From Clostridia bacterium (GTDB taxonomy: Bacteria > Bacillota > Clostridia > Oscillospirales > Acutalibacteraceae), in NCBI GenBank assembly GCA_017397105.1, contig JAFQKF010000043.1:1-56242 (forward strand): a stretch of 56,242 nt of DNA, given 5' to 3'. The stretch's first letter is position 1, and the number at the start of each line of letters is the position of its first letter. Below the pieces are notes generated by a model. The model saw nothing but the letters and a program-made list of their open reading frames with translations, was not told the origin of the DNA and ran no database searches. Shown here piece by piece: positions 28,985 through 36,968 of this stretch. Position numbers and translations under genes: made by a program.

Positions 28985-29018
28985 GAGTCTGCTCCGTAAC
29001 GGAGCAGGCTCTTTTTTT
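28985..29018 (+). terminator. Terminator of yebC
   Basis: GAGTCTGCTCC and GGAGCAGGCTC form a stem with a TGTT-free 4-base loop, followed by T7. Confidence 0.9.
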
Positions 29019-29175
29019 GTCTGAAATGTCAAATTTACGCTCTTAAAAACATCACTTTGACGAAGAATTTAAATTTTTTTCGTAAATAATAAATGAGCAT
29101 TTGATATGAAAAACGGAGGAAAACGGAGAAAAAACGAGCTTTCTAAATGTAAATTAAAAAACTCAAAAAAACCTA

Positions 29176-29204
29176 TTGACATAATCGCCGCCTTATGATA
29201 ATAT
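29176..29204 (+). promoter_or_regulatory. Promoter of the rplM-rpsI operon
   Basis: TTGACA at 29176-29181 and TAATAT at 29199-29204 (17-base spacer). The transcript start would be about 30 bases before rplM, which leaves no room for an L13 autoregulatory leader RNA. The upstream AT-rich part (29019-29175) shows no gene. Confidence 0.65.
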
Positions 29205-29240
29205 ATGCAGGCACGAAAAAAATAAATCGGAGGTAGTGTT

Positions 29241-29669
29241 ATGTCTACTTATATGCCCAAGGCTGCAGACCTTACCCGCAAGTGGTATGTTATTGACGCA
29301 GCTGGCAAGACCCTCGGCAAGGTAGCTGTTGAAGCCGCAAACCTTCTTCGCGGCAAGAATAAGCCCACCTTTGCTCCCCACGCAGATTGCGGCGATCACG
29401 TAATCATCATCAACGCTTCTCAGATCGTTCTCACCGGCAAGAAGCTTGAGCAGAAGAAGTACTATCATCACACCGGCTATATCGGCCATCTTAAAGAAGT
29501 CAGCTACGGCAAGCTTATGCAGACAAAGCCTGAGTTCGCTGTTACCAAGGCTGTTAAGGGTATGATTCCTGACACAGTTATCGGCCGCAAGGCACTCACA
29601 AGACTTCGCGTATGCGCAGGCGCTGAGCATCCTCACGCAGCTCAGAAGCCCGAAGCATGGGAATTTTAA
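29241..29669 (+). CDS. rplM: 50S ribosomal protein L13
   Basis: A 142-residue early-assembly protein of the large subunit. Motifs: RKWYVIDAAGKTLGKVAVEA, LRGKNKPTFAPH, GDHVIIINA, KKYYHHTGYIG and the C-terminal VYAGAEHPH-like VCAGAEHPHAAQ. GGAGG precedes the ATG. First gene of the conserved rplM-rpsI pair. Confidence 0.97.
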   Translation: MSTYMPKAADLTRKWYVIDAAGKTLGKVAVEAANLLRGKNKPTFAPHADCGDHVIIINASQIVLTGKKLEQKKYYHHTGYIGHLKEVSYGKLMQTKPEFAVTKAVKGMIPDTVIGRKALTRLRVCAGAEHPHAAQKPEAWEF

Positions 29670-29687
29670 GAAAGGGAGGCTGTTTAA

Positions 29688-30086
29688 ATGTACGATTCAA
29701 ATCCTTACTTCTACGGCACAGGCCGCAGAAAGAGCTCAGTAGCAAGAGTTCGCCTTTACCCCGGCACAGGCAAAATCACAATCAACGACAGAGATATCGA
29801 TGATTATTTCGGTCTTGAAACCCTTAAGCTCATCGTTCGTCAGCCCCTCGTTCTTACCGAGACAGGCGAAAAGTTTGATATCGTTTGCCGCGTAGGCGGC
29901 GGCGGAGTTACCGGCCAGGCCGGTGCTATCCGTCACGGTATCTCCAGAGCTCTCCTTCTCTACGATGCAGAGCTTCGCACCGCTCTCAAGAAGGCTGGCT
30001 TCCTTACCAGAGACCCCAGAATGAAGGAAAGAAAGAAGTACGGTCTCAAAGGCGCTCGCCGTGCACCCCAGTTCTCAAAGAGATAA
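29688..30086 (+). CDS. rpsI: 30S ribosomal protein S9
   Basis: A 132-residue small-subunit protein with [15 protein letters not shown] at the start, [21 protein letters not shown], and the basic tail [18 protein letters not shown] that reaches the P-site tRNA. The final codons double as the attachment site of the element to the right: the last 13 bases of the gene and two bases after it recur at 36969-36983. The gene stays intact. Confidence 0.97.
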   Translation: MYDSNPYFYGTGRRKSSVARVRLYPGTGKITINDRDIDDYFGLETLKLIVRQPLVLTETGEKFDIVCRVGGGGVTGQAGAIRHGISRALLLYDAELRTALKKAGFLTRDPRMKERKKYGLKGARRAPQFSKR

Positions 30087-30088
30087 TT
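30074..30088 (+). other. Attachment site attL (end of rpsI)
   Basis: CTCAAAGAGATAATT covers the last codons and stop of rpsI. The same 15 bases occur at 36969-36983, just past the integrase gene, which marks the two ends of an inserted element. Confidence 0.8.
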
Positions 30089-30104
30089 ATTTTATCGACA
30101 AAAT

Positions 30105-30147
30105 GGCTTGTTATCAAGGTTTTTGCCTTGTGGCAAGCCTTTTTTGA
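30105..30147 (+). terminator. Nested hairpin terminator after rpsI, inside the element
   Basis: GGCTTG pairs with CAAGCC outside and CAAGG with CCTTG inside, followed by T6. As it lies within the element it can replace the terminator that the insertion displaced from rpsI. Confidence 0.75.
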
Positions 30148-30163
30148 TGTCCGTTTGATGTCC
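30143..30163 (+). other. Integrase arm-type direct repeats, left end
   Basis: TTTGATGTCC occurs twice (30143-30152 and 30154-30163). The same word, once exact and once as TTGATGTC, is found at the other end of the element, as expected for arm-binding sites of a tyrosine recombinase. Confidence 0.55.
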
Positions 30164-30185
30164 GAACAACAAAAAATTTCAAAAT

Positions 30186-30217
30186 GCGGCTGATTTTTCA
30201 TTGTCAGCCGTCTTTTT
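30186..30217 (+). terminator. Second rightward terminator in the element end
   Basis: CGGCTGA and TCAGCCG pair, followed by TCTTTTTT. The rest of 30218-30465 has no gene that I can support; it holds short direct repeats such as CACCTGTTC and CACCGCTTC. Confidence 0.65.
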
Positions 30218-30465
30218 TATGTTTGACTTTTCGTGACAAATGTAAAGTTTTGACAGGTTATTTTCTCGGCGTTCGCTCGGAGTTCGTTCACCTGTTCCTC
30301 ACCTGTTCGGTGCTTTTCTTGCCGCTTCCTCACCGCTTCGTTTCTCTCTGTTCGCTCTATGTTGAATTGAAAATGAAGCATAAGCTTTCTTTTTTATGTT
30401 CACACTTTTTGACACTTTGTCGACAGTTAAAGCAAAATGTTTCAGGTTTTTTTAGGTTGCAAACG

Positions 30466-30497
30466 AAAAAGGCGGAAGCAATAAGCTCCACGCCTTT
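30466..30497 (-). terminator. Terminator of the leftward element genes
   Basis: On the minus strand AAGGCGTGGAGCTTATTG and its partner GCTTCCGCCTT form a stem followed by TTTCG; it lies just after the stop of the gene at 30505. Confidence 0.6.
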
Positions 30498-30504
30498 ATA
30501 ATTC

Positions 30505-30741
30505 TTATGCTGTTGTACTTATAGCTGTCATAACCTTGTAATCTGATTGAAGCTCTGCCGCTTGTTTTGCTGCTTCAAGCTTTTCTGACGGTGTAGCATC
30601 GGGATTTTGCATTATTTCAATCGCCGTTTTCAGCCTTAATACTTTAAGCTCAAAATCGGCGGCTTGCCTGCGTTTCCTCGCTTCTTGGTTTTTCTTTCGG
30701 GTTTCTGCGGCTCTTGCTTTTCGTTCATCTGCAACACTCAA
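30505..30741 (-). CDS. Basic, helical small protein of the element
   Basis: A 78-residue protein rich in Lys, Arg, Glu and Ala in the first half (DERKARAAETRKKNQEARK), almost surely helical, then EIMQNPDATPSEKLEAAKQA. The frame is open further upstream, but an AAGGGGTG box lies six bases before TTG at 30741, which would give a 17-base overlap with the gene before it. Start and function are uncertain. Confidence 0.5.
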   Translation of the reverse strand: MSVADERKARAAETRKKNQEARKRRQAADFELKVLRLKTAIEIMQNPDATPSEKLEAAKQAAELQSDYKVMTAISTTA

Positions 30742-30994
30742 CAGCTTCACCCCTTTTCTTTGCAAGAGCGATTCTTGCTTTTTCTTTGGTTTCTTCGCTT
30801 GCCTTTTCATCTGATGCGAAAAATTCAAGAGCAGATTCGGGCATATTGTCATAGTTATTATCCGTCAATGCTCTCGCAACCATCAGCATCAAATCCAGCT
30901 TTTCATCCGATAAATTAGAAAGCATACACATAATATATTCTTTTTCGATTTCTTCTTTGCTCATATCCTTATACTTTTTTCTCTGTTCGCTCAT
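30725..30994 (-). CDS. Small acidic helical protein of the element
   Basis: An 89-residue protein with SKEEIEKEYIMCMLSNLSDE and LDLMLMVARALTDN, predicted to be all helical, then an Ala/Glu/Lys-rich tail. TAGGAG lies before the ATG at 30994. Similar short proteins occur in Clostridia phages and elements; no function is known. It is translated together with the overlapping gene at 30505-30741. Confidence 0.6.
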   Translation of the reverse strand: MSEQRKKYKDMSKEEIEKEYIMCMLSNLSDEKLDLMLMVARALTDNNYDNMPESALEFFASDEKASEETKEKARIALAKKRGEAVECCR

Positions 30995-31105
30995 TGTTCA
31001 AACTCCTATCTTTAATTTTGTTTGACATACCGAAGCAGGGAGCTTATAATAAACTCGTCACCGATTTTCACGGCTTTGTCACGGCTTCGGTGATTTTCTC
31101 GGCTC

Positions 31106-31342
31106 TTATCCGTTGCTTTGGTCGGCTGTCGGATGAGGGCTTTTCTTTTCGTTTAACTGTGGGGCTATCTGCGTTTTTTCGCATTCTGCATCATCTTCGG
31201 GGTTGTTATACCCCTTCGGTCTGTGACCCATTCTGTAAGGGTACAGAGGGCAATTTTCAACAGAGCAGAAACGAACCGCCGTTCTGCTGTCACAGCAGCA
31301 GTCAAGGCATTTTGCTCTGATTGCCTTTATCGGTGTCAGCAT
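31106..31342 (-). CDS. Cys-rich small phage-type protein
   Basis: A 78-residue protein with KAIRAKCLDCCCDSRTAVRF then CSVENCPLYPYRMGHRP: the pattern CLDCC...C...CPLYPYR is known from many Firmicutes phages and mobile elements, where it is annotated as hypothetical and probably binds zinc. AGAGGTGATG precedes the ATG. It stands upstream of the two small helical genes and diverges from the HTH gene at 31484. Confidence 0.75.
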   Translation of the reverse strand: MLTPIKAIRAKCLDCCCDSRTAVRFCSVENCPLYPYRMGHRPKGYNNPEDDAECEKTQIAPQLNEKKSPHPTADQSNG

Positions 31343-31379
31343 CGCATCACCTCTCTTTTATTATTATAACAACAATATA

Positions 31380-31461
31380 CACTAATTAGTTTATATTGTC
31401 AACACTAATTTTATGATATTTTCAAATATCACTTGATTTTATCAATTATTTTGTGTATAAT
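31380..31461 (+). promoter_or_regulatory. Divergent control region with palindrome and -10
   Basis: ACTAATTAGT is a 10-bp palindrome near 31380, a related ACTAATTTT lies about 20 bases on, and TATAAT near 31456 would drive the HTH gene. This looks like an operator region between divergent element genes; the -35 box is not clear. Confidence 0.4.
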
Positions 31462-31483
31462 AAGCGTAAAGGCAGGTGTAACA

Positions 31484-31699
31484 ATGGCATTAAGTGAAAA
31501 AATAAGAATATTGCTTGTTAAACGCGGGAACATATCCGAAGCGGAGCTTGCACGCCGTTTAGGAATAAGCCCTCAAAACCTCAACAATAAAATGAAGCGT
31601 GATAACTTTACTGAAAAGGACTTGCAGAAAATCGCAGAAGCCCTTGATTGCACATTCAACGCTTTGTTTACTCTCAACGATACAGGCGAAACCCTTTAA
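31484..31699 (+). CDS. Small HTH regulator of the element
   Basis: A 71-residue protein, nearly all one XRE-like helix-turn-helix: GNISEAELARRLGISPQNLN for the recognition part, then KDLQKIAEALDCTFNALF. The start ATG 31484 has GGCAGGTG upstream; the longer frame is not used. It is the only rightward gene inside the left part of the element and is followed by a terminator, so it acts as an independent regulator, perhaps a Cro/repressor-like one. Confidence 0.8.
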   Translation: MALSEKIRILLVKRGNISEAELARRLGISPQNLNNKMKRDNFTEKDLQKIAEALDCTFNALFTLNDTGETL

Positions 31700-31708
31700 T
31701 GAACGCAT

Positions 31709-31745
31709 AAGGCTATAAGCTCCGATTAGAGTTTATAGCCTTTTA
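31709..31745 (+). terminator. Terminator after the small HTH gene
   Basis: AAGGCTATAAGCTC and GAGTTTATAGCCTT pair with one mismatch-like G-U, followed by TTACTTTT. It may serve both strands. Confidence 0.8.
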
Positions 31746-31752
31746 CTTTTGG

Positions 31753-32073
31753 TCAATCCCTGCACAAGCCCATTTCAATGCCTACAAGTCTGATAAAATC
31801 AGTATGCCATTGTCTGCCCGTTCTGTCGCTGACGAAGCATTTTAAACAAGCCCCTTGCAAACTATGACTTTGTTTAAAGAATACTAAATCAATCAGTTTC
31901 AGCCGTTCTTCACCGTTGCGGAGTAACTTTGTTTTTTCAATCGCCCGTTGTACCGCTTCACTTTCAAATTGTCTGATGCAAGATTCTTCAGGATTCTTTT
32001 GAAAATTTCCGTATTCCCTCGCAACTCGCTTTGCATATCCCCACCATAAGATGTTTGTTCTGTGCCTTGCCAT
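31753..32073 (-). CDS. Phage late-regulator-like protein (sigma region 4/ArpU-like)
   Basis: A 106-residue protein. The C-terminal half, LKLIDLVFFKQSHSLQGACL then RTGRQWHTDFIRLVG, matches the pattern (RL.LI..V.., SHTL.GAA, RWH..FI) I recall from ArpU/RinA-like or sigma-70 region-4-like late regulators of Firmicutes phages. It would turn on late or packaging genes. AAAGGGGCGG precedes ATG 32073. Its presence without late genes suggests control of a helper phage or loss of the late module. Confidence 0.6.
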   Translation of the reverse strand: MARHRTNILWWGYAKRVAREYGNFQKNPEESCIRQFESEAVQRAIEKTKLLRNGEERLKLIDLVFFKQSHSLQGACLKCFVSDRTGRQWHTDFIRLVGIEMGLCRD

Positions 32074-32193
32074 TGACAAAACCGCCCCTTTGCAATAGAA
32101 TTATATTGTCATTATAAATCATTTCGCATCGAAGCGGCTGCCTTTTCAGGTGGTCGCTTTTTCTGTTCTTGTTTTTGGCGTGACTTTATTCAA

Positions 32194-32871
32194 TTATCCG
32201 TTTACCGCCTGTGCGAATGTTTCAAAGTCAGCAACTCCGCCGAAATCTCTCATAGCATCCTTTTCTGTGTCAAAATCTTTGTCAGCTTGCCACGAATAAA
32301 GAGCATTATTGCTGTGATTGACCGAATATATGCTTGCTTTCTCTGCCATTTCTGCCCTGCTGTTGCATTTTTCAAGCGTGCAAAGTCTTTTTGCGCTGTC
32401 GTGTAAATCCTTAATATGTTCAAGAATAGCTGCTGTGCTTTCTTTACTGAATACAAGCCCGTGATAATTGTTTTTCGCCGCTATTTCGTCAAGCACCGAT
32501 AAACAAAGCGGATTCCCTTCAAGTGTTCGTGATGCCTGATGCAGCTCATCGGATGATACCTTATCACGCATCTTAAGAGCTTGAAGAATTGCAAGCTGCT
32601 CGGCTGTGGGTGCATCAATTTTCTGTGAAACTGCACTGCTTTTCATACCGTTTATAATTTCTGTGAAAACAGGGCGTGTTCTGTCCTGCAGCTCTTTAAT
32701 GGCTTTGTTTCTCTCGGCTTCTGCCTTTTTCTTTTCTTCATCATAACCGTTGCTGCCTTTGTATTTTTCAAAACTCTGCATTTTTTCGTCATAAGTCTGC
32801 CAAATGGCCCGGAGTTCTGCACGGTAGTTTTTCACCGTATTGTGATACTTTGTGATTCTGTTTTCTGACAT
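32194..32871 (-). CDS. Coiled-coil protein of the element
   Basis: A 225-residue protein with a highly charged, coiled-coil N-terminal half (KYHNTVKNYRAELRAIW to about residue 75) and a C-terminal part without known motif. Its pattern is like scaffold-type or structural hypothetical proteins of phages, but I cannot name the family. GAAAGGAT precedes ATG 32871; the frame's first ATG at 32895 lacks a site. It is 20 bases from the helicase-loader-like gene. Confidence 0.6.
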   Translation of the reverse strand: MSENRITKYHNTVKNYRAELRAIWQTYDEKMQSFEKYKGSNGYDEEKKKAEAERNKAIKELQDRTRPVFTEIINGMKSSAVSQKIDAPTAEQLAILQALKMRDKVSSDELHQASRTLEGNPLCLSVLDEIAAKNNYHGLVFSKESTAAILEHIKDLHDSAKRLCTLEKCNSRAEMAEKASIYSVNHSNNALYSWQADKDFDTEKDAMRDFGGVADFETFAQAVNG

Positions 32872-32891
32872 TTTATAAATCCTTTCTTTGC

Positions 32892-33497
32892 TCAATTACT
32901 ATGTGATGTTTCAGCACATATTTTTTGCTGTTTTGGTAAATCGCTTCTTGCTTCAATCATATTCCGCATTTCTTTAAGCTCTTTTCTTTTGTGGATTGTC
33001 GGAATACTTTTGAAAAATCGGTTGCGTTCAAATTTCAATTCATCATCATCGGCACGGGCTATTCTTATCATTTCGCCCTCGCCGCCGACAAATTGTTTGA
33101 TATCTTCGGGCATACTCTCCCACAAGCTGTGGAATTTTTCCCTTGCATTTTGACCTTGCGTTTTTCCGTTGCTCTCCGTCATTGTATAACCAAAGTTATA
33201 AACATAGCGCCTTGCTTCTTTCAAATATTCGGTGAAACTATTCCATAGTTCCTCATCTGTCGGAGCATCCGCCCTCTGTAAATCGTTTATCTGTTCAATG
33301 ATATCCGCAGGTGTCGGCGGCGTTTTGCAGATTTTCAAACACATCATAAAAGCGATTTCTAATTCTTTGTCCGCATAATCCGCAAAGAGTATTTGCCACA
33401 TATTAACGAGCAATTCAACATTGGTTTCTTTTGCGTAGTACGGATATATTGTTTTTATTGCTCCGATAACCTCAAGAATTTTATTTTTACTTGCCAT
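32892..33497 (-). CDS. Helicase loader/inhibitor-like replication protein (G39P type)
   Basis: A 201-residue protein. The N-terminal 75 residues, with KTIYPYYAKE and VNMWQILFADYADKELEIAF and PPTPADIIEQI, follow the pattern of SPP1 G39P-like helicase loader/inhibitor domains. Such proteins bring DnaB-type helicase to an origin bound by an organizer protein. It lies next to the replisome-organizer-like gene, nine bases away, which supports this. The C-terminal part is not conserved to my knowledge. Confidence 0.6.
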   Translation of the reverse strand: MASKNKILEVIGAIKTIYPYYAKETNVELLVNMWQILFADYADKELEIAFMMCLKICKTPPTPADIIEQINDLQRADAPTDEELWNSFTEYLKEARRYVYNFGYTMTESNGKTQGQNAREKFHSLWESMPEDIKQFVGGEGEMIRIARADDDELKFERNRFFKSIPTIHKRKELKEMRNMIEARSDLPKQQKICAETSHSN

Positions 33498-33506
33498 AGT
33501 TCACCT

Positions 33507-34241
33507 CTATTCATACATTGATTGCAGCTGCAACATAAAATCATCTGTTGCATTCGTGGATTTACTCTGTGGCGGTTTGGCTTTATCTTTCTTTGCCCAA
33601 TTTCGGATGGTTGCAAGGTGGTTTTTATATTTCTTGCCTGTGCTTGCTATATAACAGCTTAACCGTTCTATGCGTTCCTCATAGTCAAGAGGAAATTCAG
33701 CCTTAAGCTTTTCAAGGTCAGCATCAGATAAAAGAACATTGTTATATTCGCCGTATTTATGACGGCACGGAGAAGAATATATATTATCCTTTTTATCTTT
33801 CTTTTCTTTATTATCTTTATTGTTTGTGTCCCTTCCGCTGTCCTCTGTGGTGTCCTCTTTGCTGTCCCGTTGGTCGGGGCGTTGGTGTCCCTCTGTGGTG
33901 TCCTCGTCAGATTGATAAACCCCATAGTTTTCAATGGTTAAGGTTGTCCCGTCTGCTGTCCCTTTGGCTGTGACCATATTGTCATCTTTCAACACCTTCA
34001 AAAACCTATCTACTTTTTTAACATCCCAACCCCAACGGTCAGCAAGGGTTTTTCTGCTCGTGAACAGTTGCCCCCGTTTTATGATTTTTAAATTACCGTT
34101 AATCAATATTTTTTTATCTGAATGATTAGCAAGTAATAAAAGGTCAAGAAAAGCCCTGCCACGGTCAAACGGTTTTTCAAGCCAAAGATAATGCCCCTGT
34201 ATGTCCCGATATAATTTTACATACCCGTAATTTTTACTCAC
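33507..34241 (-). CDS. Phage replisome organizer-like protein
   Basis: A 244-residue protein with an N-terminal winged helix (about 1-110: GYVKLYRDIQGHYLWLEKP, KRGQLFTSRKTLADRWGWD, VDRFLKVLKDDNMV) typical of phage replisome organizers, then a Lys/Asp-rich hydrophilic linker (about 112-150) and a C-terminal domain like DnaD C-terminal regions (ERIERLSCYIASTGKKYKNH, ATIRNWAKKD). It binds the element's origin and recruits helicase. The linker-coding DNA is a likely site for the origin, as in other phages. Confidence 0.75.
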   Translation of the reverse strand: MSKNYGYVKLYRDIQGHYLWLEKPFDRGRAFLDLLLLANHSDKKILINGNLKIIKRGQLFTSRKTLADRWGWDVKKVDRFLKVLKDDNMVTAKGTADGTTLTIENYGVYQSDEDTTEGHQRPDQRDSKEDTTEDSGRDTNNKDNKEKKDKKDNIYSSPCRHKYGEYNNVLLSDADLEKLKAEFPLDYEERIERLSCYIASTGKKYKNHLATIRNWAKKDKAKPPQSKSTNATDDFMLQLQSMYE

Positions 34242-34253
34242 GGTTTACACCTC

Positions 34254-34550
34254 TTAACTGTCAACTGTTTCGCCGTGGGCTTCAATGTACCTTTTAGCTG
34301 ATTGTTTCGCCTTTTCAATCTCTCGCTGCCTTGATGTCATCTGACGGTAAAAACGCTTCACATCGTCAACGGTTGAGGGCAAGAAATATCCTTGATGACT
34401 GCTGCATATAACCTCGCCGTTTCGCCTTAATGCGTTTATGCAGATTGTTATATCTCTACCGTTCATATTGAGGATTTTTGAAAGCTGTCTGACCTTAACA
34501 GCGTTTTCTTCACCTTCCGATAAAATGCTCATAATATCTAATGCTGCCAT
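34254..34550 (-). CDS. Winged-helix small protein of the element
   Basis: A 98-residue protein with a helix-turn-helix-like stretch VKVRQLSKILNMNGRDITIC and ALRRNGEVICSSHQGYFL, which is a typical wing after a recognition helix. The C-terminal third is a basic helix. It resembles short phage DNA-binding proteins that precede the replisome organizer; function is probably regulation or replication. It abuts the excisionase-like gene, sharing one base at 34550. Confidence 0.65.
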   Translation of the reverse strand: MAALDIMSILSEGEENAVKVRQLSKILNMNGRDITICINALRRNGEVICSSHQGYFLPSTVDDVKRFYRQMTSRQREIEKAKQSAKRYIEAHGETVDS

Positions 34551-34747
34551 TATATCGCCGCCTTTCTCGATTCTTCATCAATCCATTCAAGGAAAAGAGG
34601 ATAGTTTATCATTGTTTTGTTTCCGATGCGAATGCTCGGAGGCGGATTTTTTGATTTGAGCATCAAACGCAGGGCATATTCACTCAATATCCCCGTTGCT
34701 GCCGTTTCTCTGACTGTTAAAAAGGTTTTTTCTGTGGCTTCGCTCAT
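34550..34747 (-). CDS. Excisionase-like HTH protein
   Basis: A 65-residue MerR/excisionase-like DNA-binding protein: FLTVRETAATGILSEYALR for the helix-turn-helix and IRIGNKTMINYPLFLEW for the wing. Small proteins of this type direct tyrosine integrases toward excision and often also act as regulators. Its start ATG overlaps the stop of the upstream small gene by four bases. Confidence 0.72.
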   Translation of the reverse strand: MSEATEKTFLTVRETAATGILSEYALRLMLKSKNPPPSIRIGNKTMINYPLFLEWIDEESRKAAI

Positions 34748-34923
34748 TTACTTGCCCCCTTCAACTTTGCAATAATGCTTTTGATTTTCGCCTTTTCTTC
34801 GGGGTTAAGCTCTTTGCGGAGCTTACGGCTGAAACTGCCGTCTGTCATACCCAATTCATCGGCTATCTGCCAAAGCTTCACCCCTGCGTTTTTTGCTTCT
34901 GTTCTGATGTCAAGATTTTTCAT
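34744..34923 (-). CDS. Small HTH protein of 59 residues
   Basis: This gene is short: 59 residues starting at the ATG 34921-34923, with AAAGGGTGAT upstream. The stretch AKNAGVKLWQIADELGMTDG followed by SFSRKLRKEL fits a helix-turn-helix like the short phage regulators known in Firmicutes. The end, KAKIKSIIAKLKG, is basic. It is the first gene of the leftward operon and overlaps the excisionase-like gene by four bases. Confidence 0.75.
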   Translation of the reverse strand: MKNLDIRTEAKNAGVKLWQIADELGMTDGSFSRKLRKELNPEEKAKIKSIIAKLKGASK

Positions 34924-34965
34924 TTAATCACCCTTTCATTTTTGTAATTGTTTTTGTGGTTGTTC

Positions 34966-34994
34966 TTGACAATTTCAATTATAAATGATAGAAT
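34966..34994 (+). promoter_or_regulatory. Promoter of the XRE regulator-integrase pair
   Basis: TTGACA at 34966-34971 and TAGAAT at 34989-34994 with a 17-base spacer. It lies in the 123-base gap between the divergent leftward and rightward operons, the likely lysogeny-type switch. Confidence 0.75.
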
Positions 34995-35046
34995 GGTTAA
35001 TATAAAGGGAATAATTGGCGAATATACGCAAAAGAGGTAACTGAAA

Positions 35047-35712
35047 ATGGACTATATAACGGACAAAAAGAAAATCGGTGAAAACCTTCAACGAATAAGA
35101 AAAAAGAAATACAAGACACAAGAAAGCTTTGCTGAAGCTTTGGGCTTGTTGGATAGAAAAACAATTAGTAAATGGGAAACGGGCGAAACAGAAATACCGA
35201 TGACAAGACTCCCTGAAATATGCAATTTGCTTGATTGCGATATGGACTATCTTTTTGGAAAAATTGATGTTCCTCGAAAAAACACAGAAATAGCCATGAA
35301 AGAAACGGGACTATCCGAAAAATCTATTACAAAGTTAAACGAAATAATGAAGTCTTGTCATCTTGATTGGTGGTCGCTCGTTTTTAATGAATTTATTGAA
35401 AACGAAAAGTTTGCAGCTTTTCTTGGCTACTTATCCTTATACGCAACCCATAAATCAGAAAAAATAACTCATAGTTATTACAGCATTGACACAAAAGACA
35501 TAGCGTTTACAAGAGCACAGAATGCTTTCGTTGAAATAGCAAGCGAAATTGAAACAGTAATGACAAAAAAAGCAAAGACAAATGGCGATTATAGAGGATA
35601 TCTTTTAATAGCTGATACTGCATATAAAGAAGGAAAAATCACAAAGGATGAATACCAAAAAGAGATTGCGAAATGTTACGAAGGGTGGCAAGTAAATGGC
35701 AACGATAAATAA
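35047..35712 (+). CDS. XRE-family repressor-like regulator
   Basis: A 221-residue protein with an N-terminal XRE helix-turn-helix (about 8-65: NLQRIRKKKYKTQESFAEAL, TISKWETGETEIPMTRLPEI, LLDCDMDYLFG) and a C-terminal helical domain of unknown type. No LexA-like Ser-Lys protease motif is visible, so induction would not be by RecA cleavage. AAGAGGTAA precedes the ATG. It overlaps the integrase gene by 17 bases and probably represses the leftward operon. Confidence 0.8.
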   Translation: MDYITDKKKIGENLQRIRKKKYKTQESFAEALGLLDRKTISKWETGETEIPMTRLPEICNLLDCDMDYLFGKIDVPRKNTEIAMKETGLSEKSITKLNEIMKSCHLDWWSLVFNEFIENEKFAAFLGYLSLYATHKSEKITHSYYSIDTKDIAFTRAQNAFVEIASEIETVMTKKAKTNGDYRGYLLIADTAYKEGKITKDEYQKEIAKCYEGWQVNGNDK

Positions 35713-36829
35713 ACGTGGTAATACATTTCAGATTGTTGTATCTCTCGGACTTGATGTCAACGGCAAGAAAATACGCAAAACAACAACCTATAAACCGCCC
35801 GAAGGTACTACACCGAAGAAAGCTGAAAAGCTCGCCGCCGAATATGCCGCAGAGTTTGAAAGAAAATGCAAGGGTATGACCTCATTAAATGAAAATATGC
35901 GATTTTCTGAAATGGCTGAATGGTTTATTGAAAACTACGCCAAAAACGAGCTTAAAGAGATAACCGCATATAATTATGAAAGTCAGATTAAAAATCACCT
36001 TTTGCCCGAACTCGGCAACATAAAATTGAAAGATTTCACCCCTGCAAAGATAACAGCATTTTTCAAAACCCGTGAATATGCCCCTGCAACCTGTCGCAAG
36101 GTTTATGTTATATTGCAAAGCGTTTTTGCCCGTGCCGTTGAGCAAGGATTCATCAAAGAAACGCCCTGCACAAAAGCTGTTATTTTACCGAAAGCAAAAC
36201 AGGCAAAAGAAAAAAAGCCCTTTCTTGACGAACATCAAGCAAAAGAGCTTTTATCAATGGTCAGCGATTATTCACAGTTTAACACAATAATCAAAGTGCT
36301 TTTATATACGGGTATGCGTTCGGGTGAATGCTTGGGTCTGCGTTGGCAAGATATCGACTTTGATAACAGAACAATTCATATTGAGAACACATTAACCGAT
36401 GTCGGCGGAAAACATTGGCTGCAGCCGCCCAAAACAAAAACAAGCAACAGATATATAGGACTTTCCGATACATTGGCAGAGATATTCAGAGAACAGAAAA
36501 AGCATCAGGATGAAAAAGCCGACAAGCTCGGCAAGAGCAACAAGCACCCCGAAATGGTATTCACTACCGAAAGCGGAAATTATGTTGACCGTTCATTCAT
36601 CAATACACAATTCAGAAAATTTGTTAAGGGAACATCTTTTGATTTTGCAACCTTGCACACATTAAGGCATTGCAACGCAACGCTTTTAATTAACAGCGGA
36701 ATTGATTTGAAGATTGTTTCTGAATTGCTCGGTCACTCCGATGTTTCAACAACCGCCAACGTATATGCAGATGTTCTTGAAAGCTCAAAAGCAAGGGTTG
36801 CTGATTTGATATCCTTGAAGCTGCAATAA
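35696..36829 (+). CDS. int: Tyrosine-type site-specific integrase
   Basis: A 377-residue phage integrase. The N-terminal arm-binding domain (1-60) and SAM-like core-binding domain (about 65-150) precede the catalytic domain. Visible catalytic residues are Arg208 in TGMRSGECLGLRW, the LHTLRH motif with His and Arg, LGHSDVSTT, and the nucleophile Tyr357 in NVYADVL. It would recombine the 15-bp rpsI-end site. The gene ends 140 bases before attR, and TTGATGTC arm-type repeats lie directly after its stop. Confidence 0.93.
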   Translation: MATINKRGNTFQIVVSLGLDVNGKKIRKTTTYKPPEGTTPKKAEKLAAEYAAEFERKCKGMTSLNENMRFSEMAEWFIENYAKNELKEITAYNYESQIKNHLLPELGNIKLKDFTPAKITAFFKTREYAPATCRKVYVILQSVFARAVEQGFIKETPCTKAVILPKAKQAKEKKPFLDEHQAKELLSMVSDYSQFNTIIKVLLYTGMRSGECLGLRWQDIDFDNRTIHIENTLTDVGGKHWLQPPKTKTSNRYIGLSDTLAEIFREQKKHQDEKADKLGKSNKHPEMVFTTESGNYVDRSFINTQFRKFVKGTSFDFATLHTLRHCNATLLINSGIDLKIVSELLGHSDVSTTANVYADVLESSKARVADLISLKLQ

Positions 36830-36830
36830 T

Positions 36831-36850
36831 TTGATGTCTTTTTGATGTCC
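36831..36850 (+). other. Integrase arm-type repeats, right end
   Basis: TTGATGTC (36831-36838) and TTTGATGTCC (36841-36850) match the pair at the left end of the element. Confidence 0.55.
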
Positions 36851-36968
36851 AAAGATAAAAAACGGTATTGCAAAATCCGAAACATTATGCTATGATACAA
36901 AAAGCAAATCGTTATATATCAACGCTTTTCGGCACACTTCAAAACGACACAAAACATCGAGCTTATAA

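Noticed and set aside
29160-29240. Possible L13 autoregulatory leader before rplM
   Set aside because: The promoter leaves only about 30 bases before the start codon, too short for such a leader, and no stem is seen.
29193-29636. 147-residue minus-strand frame across rplM
   Set aside because: Shadow of the L13 gene.
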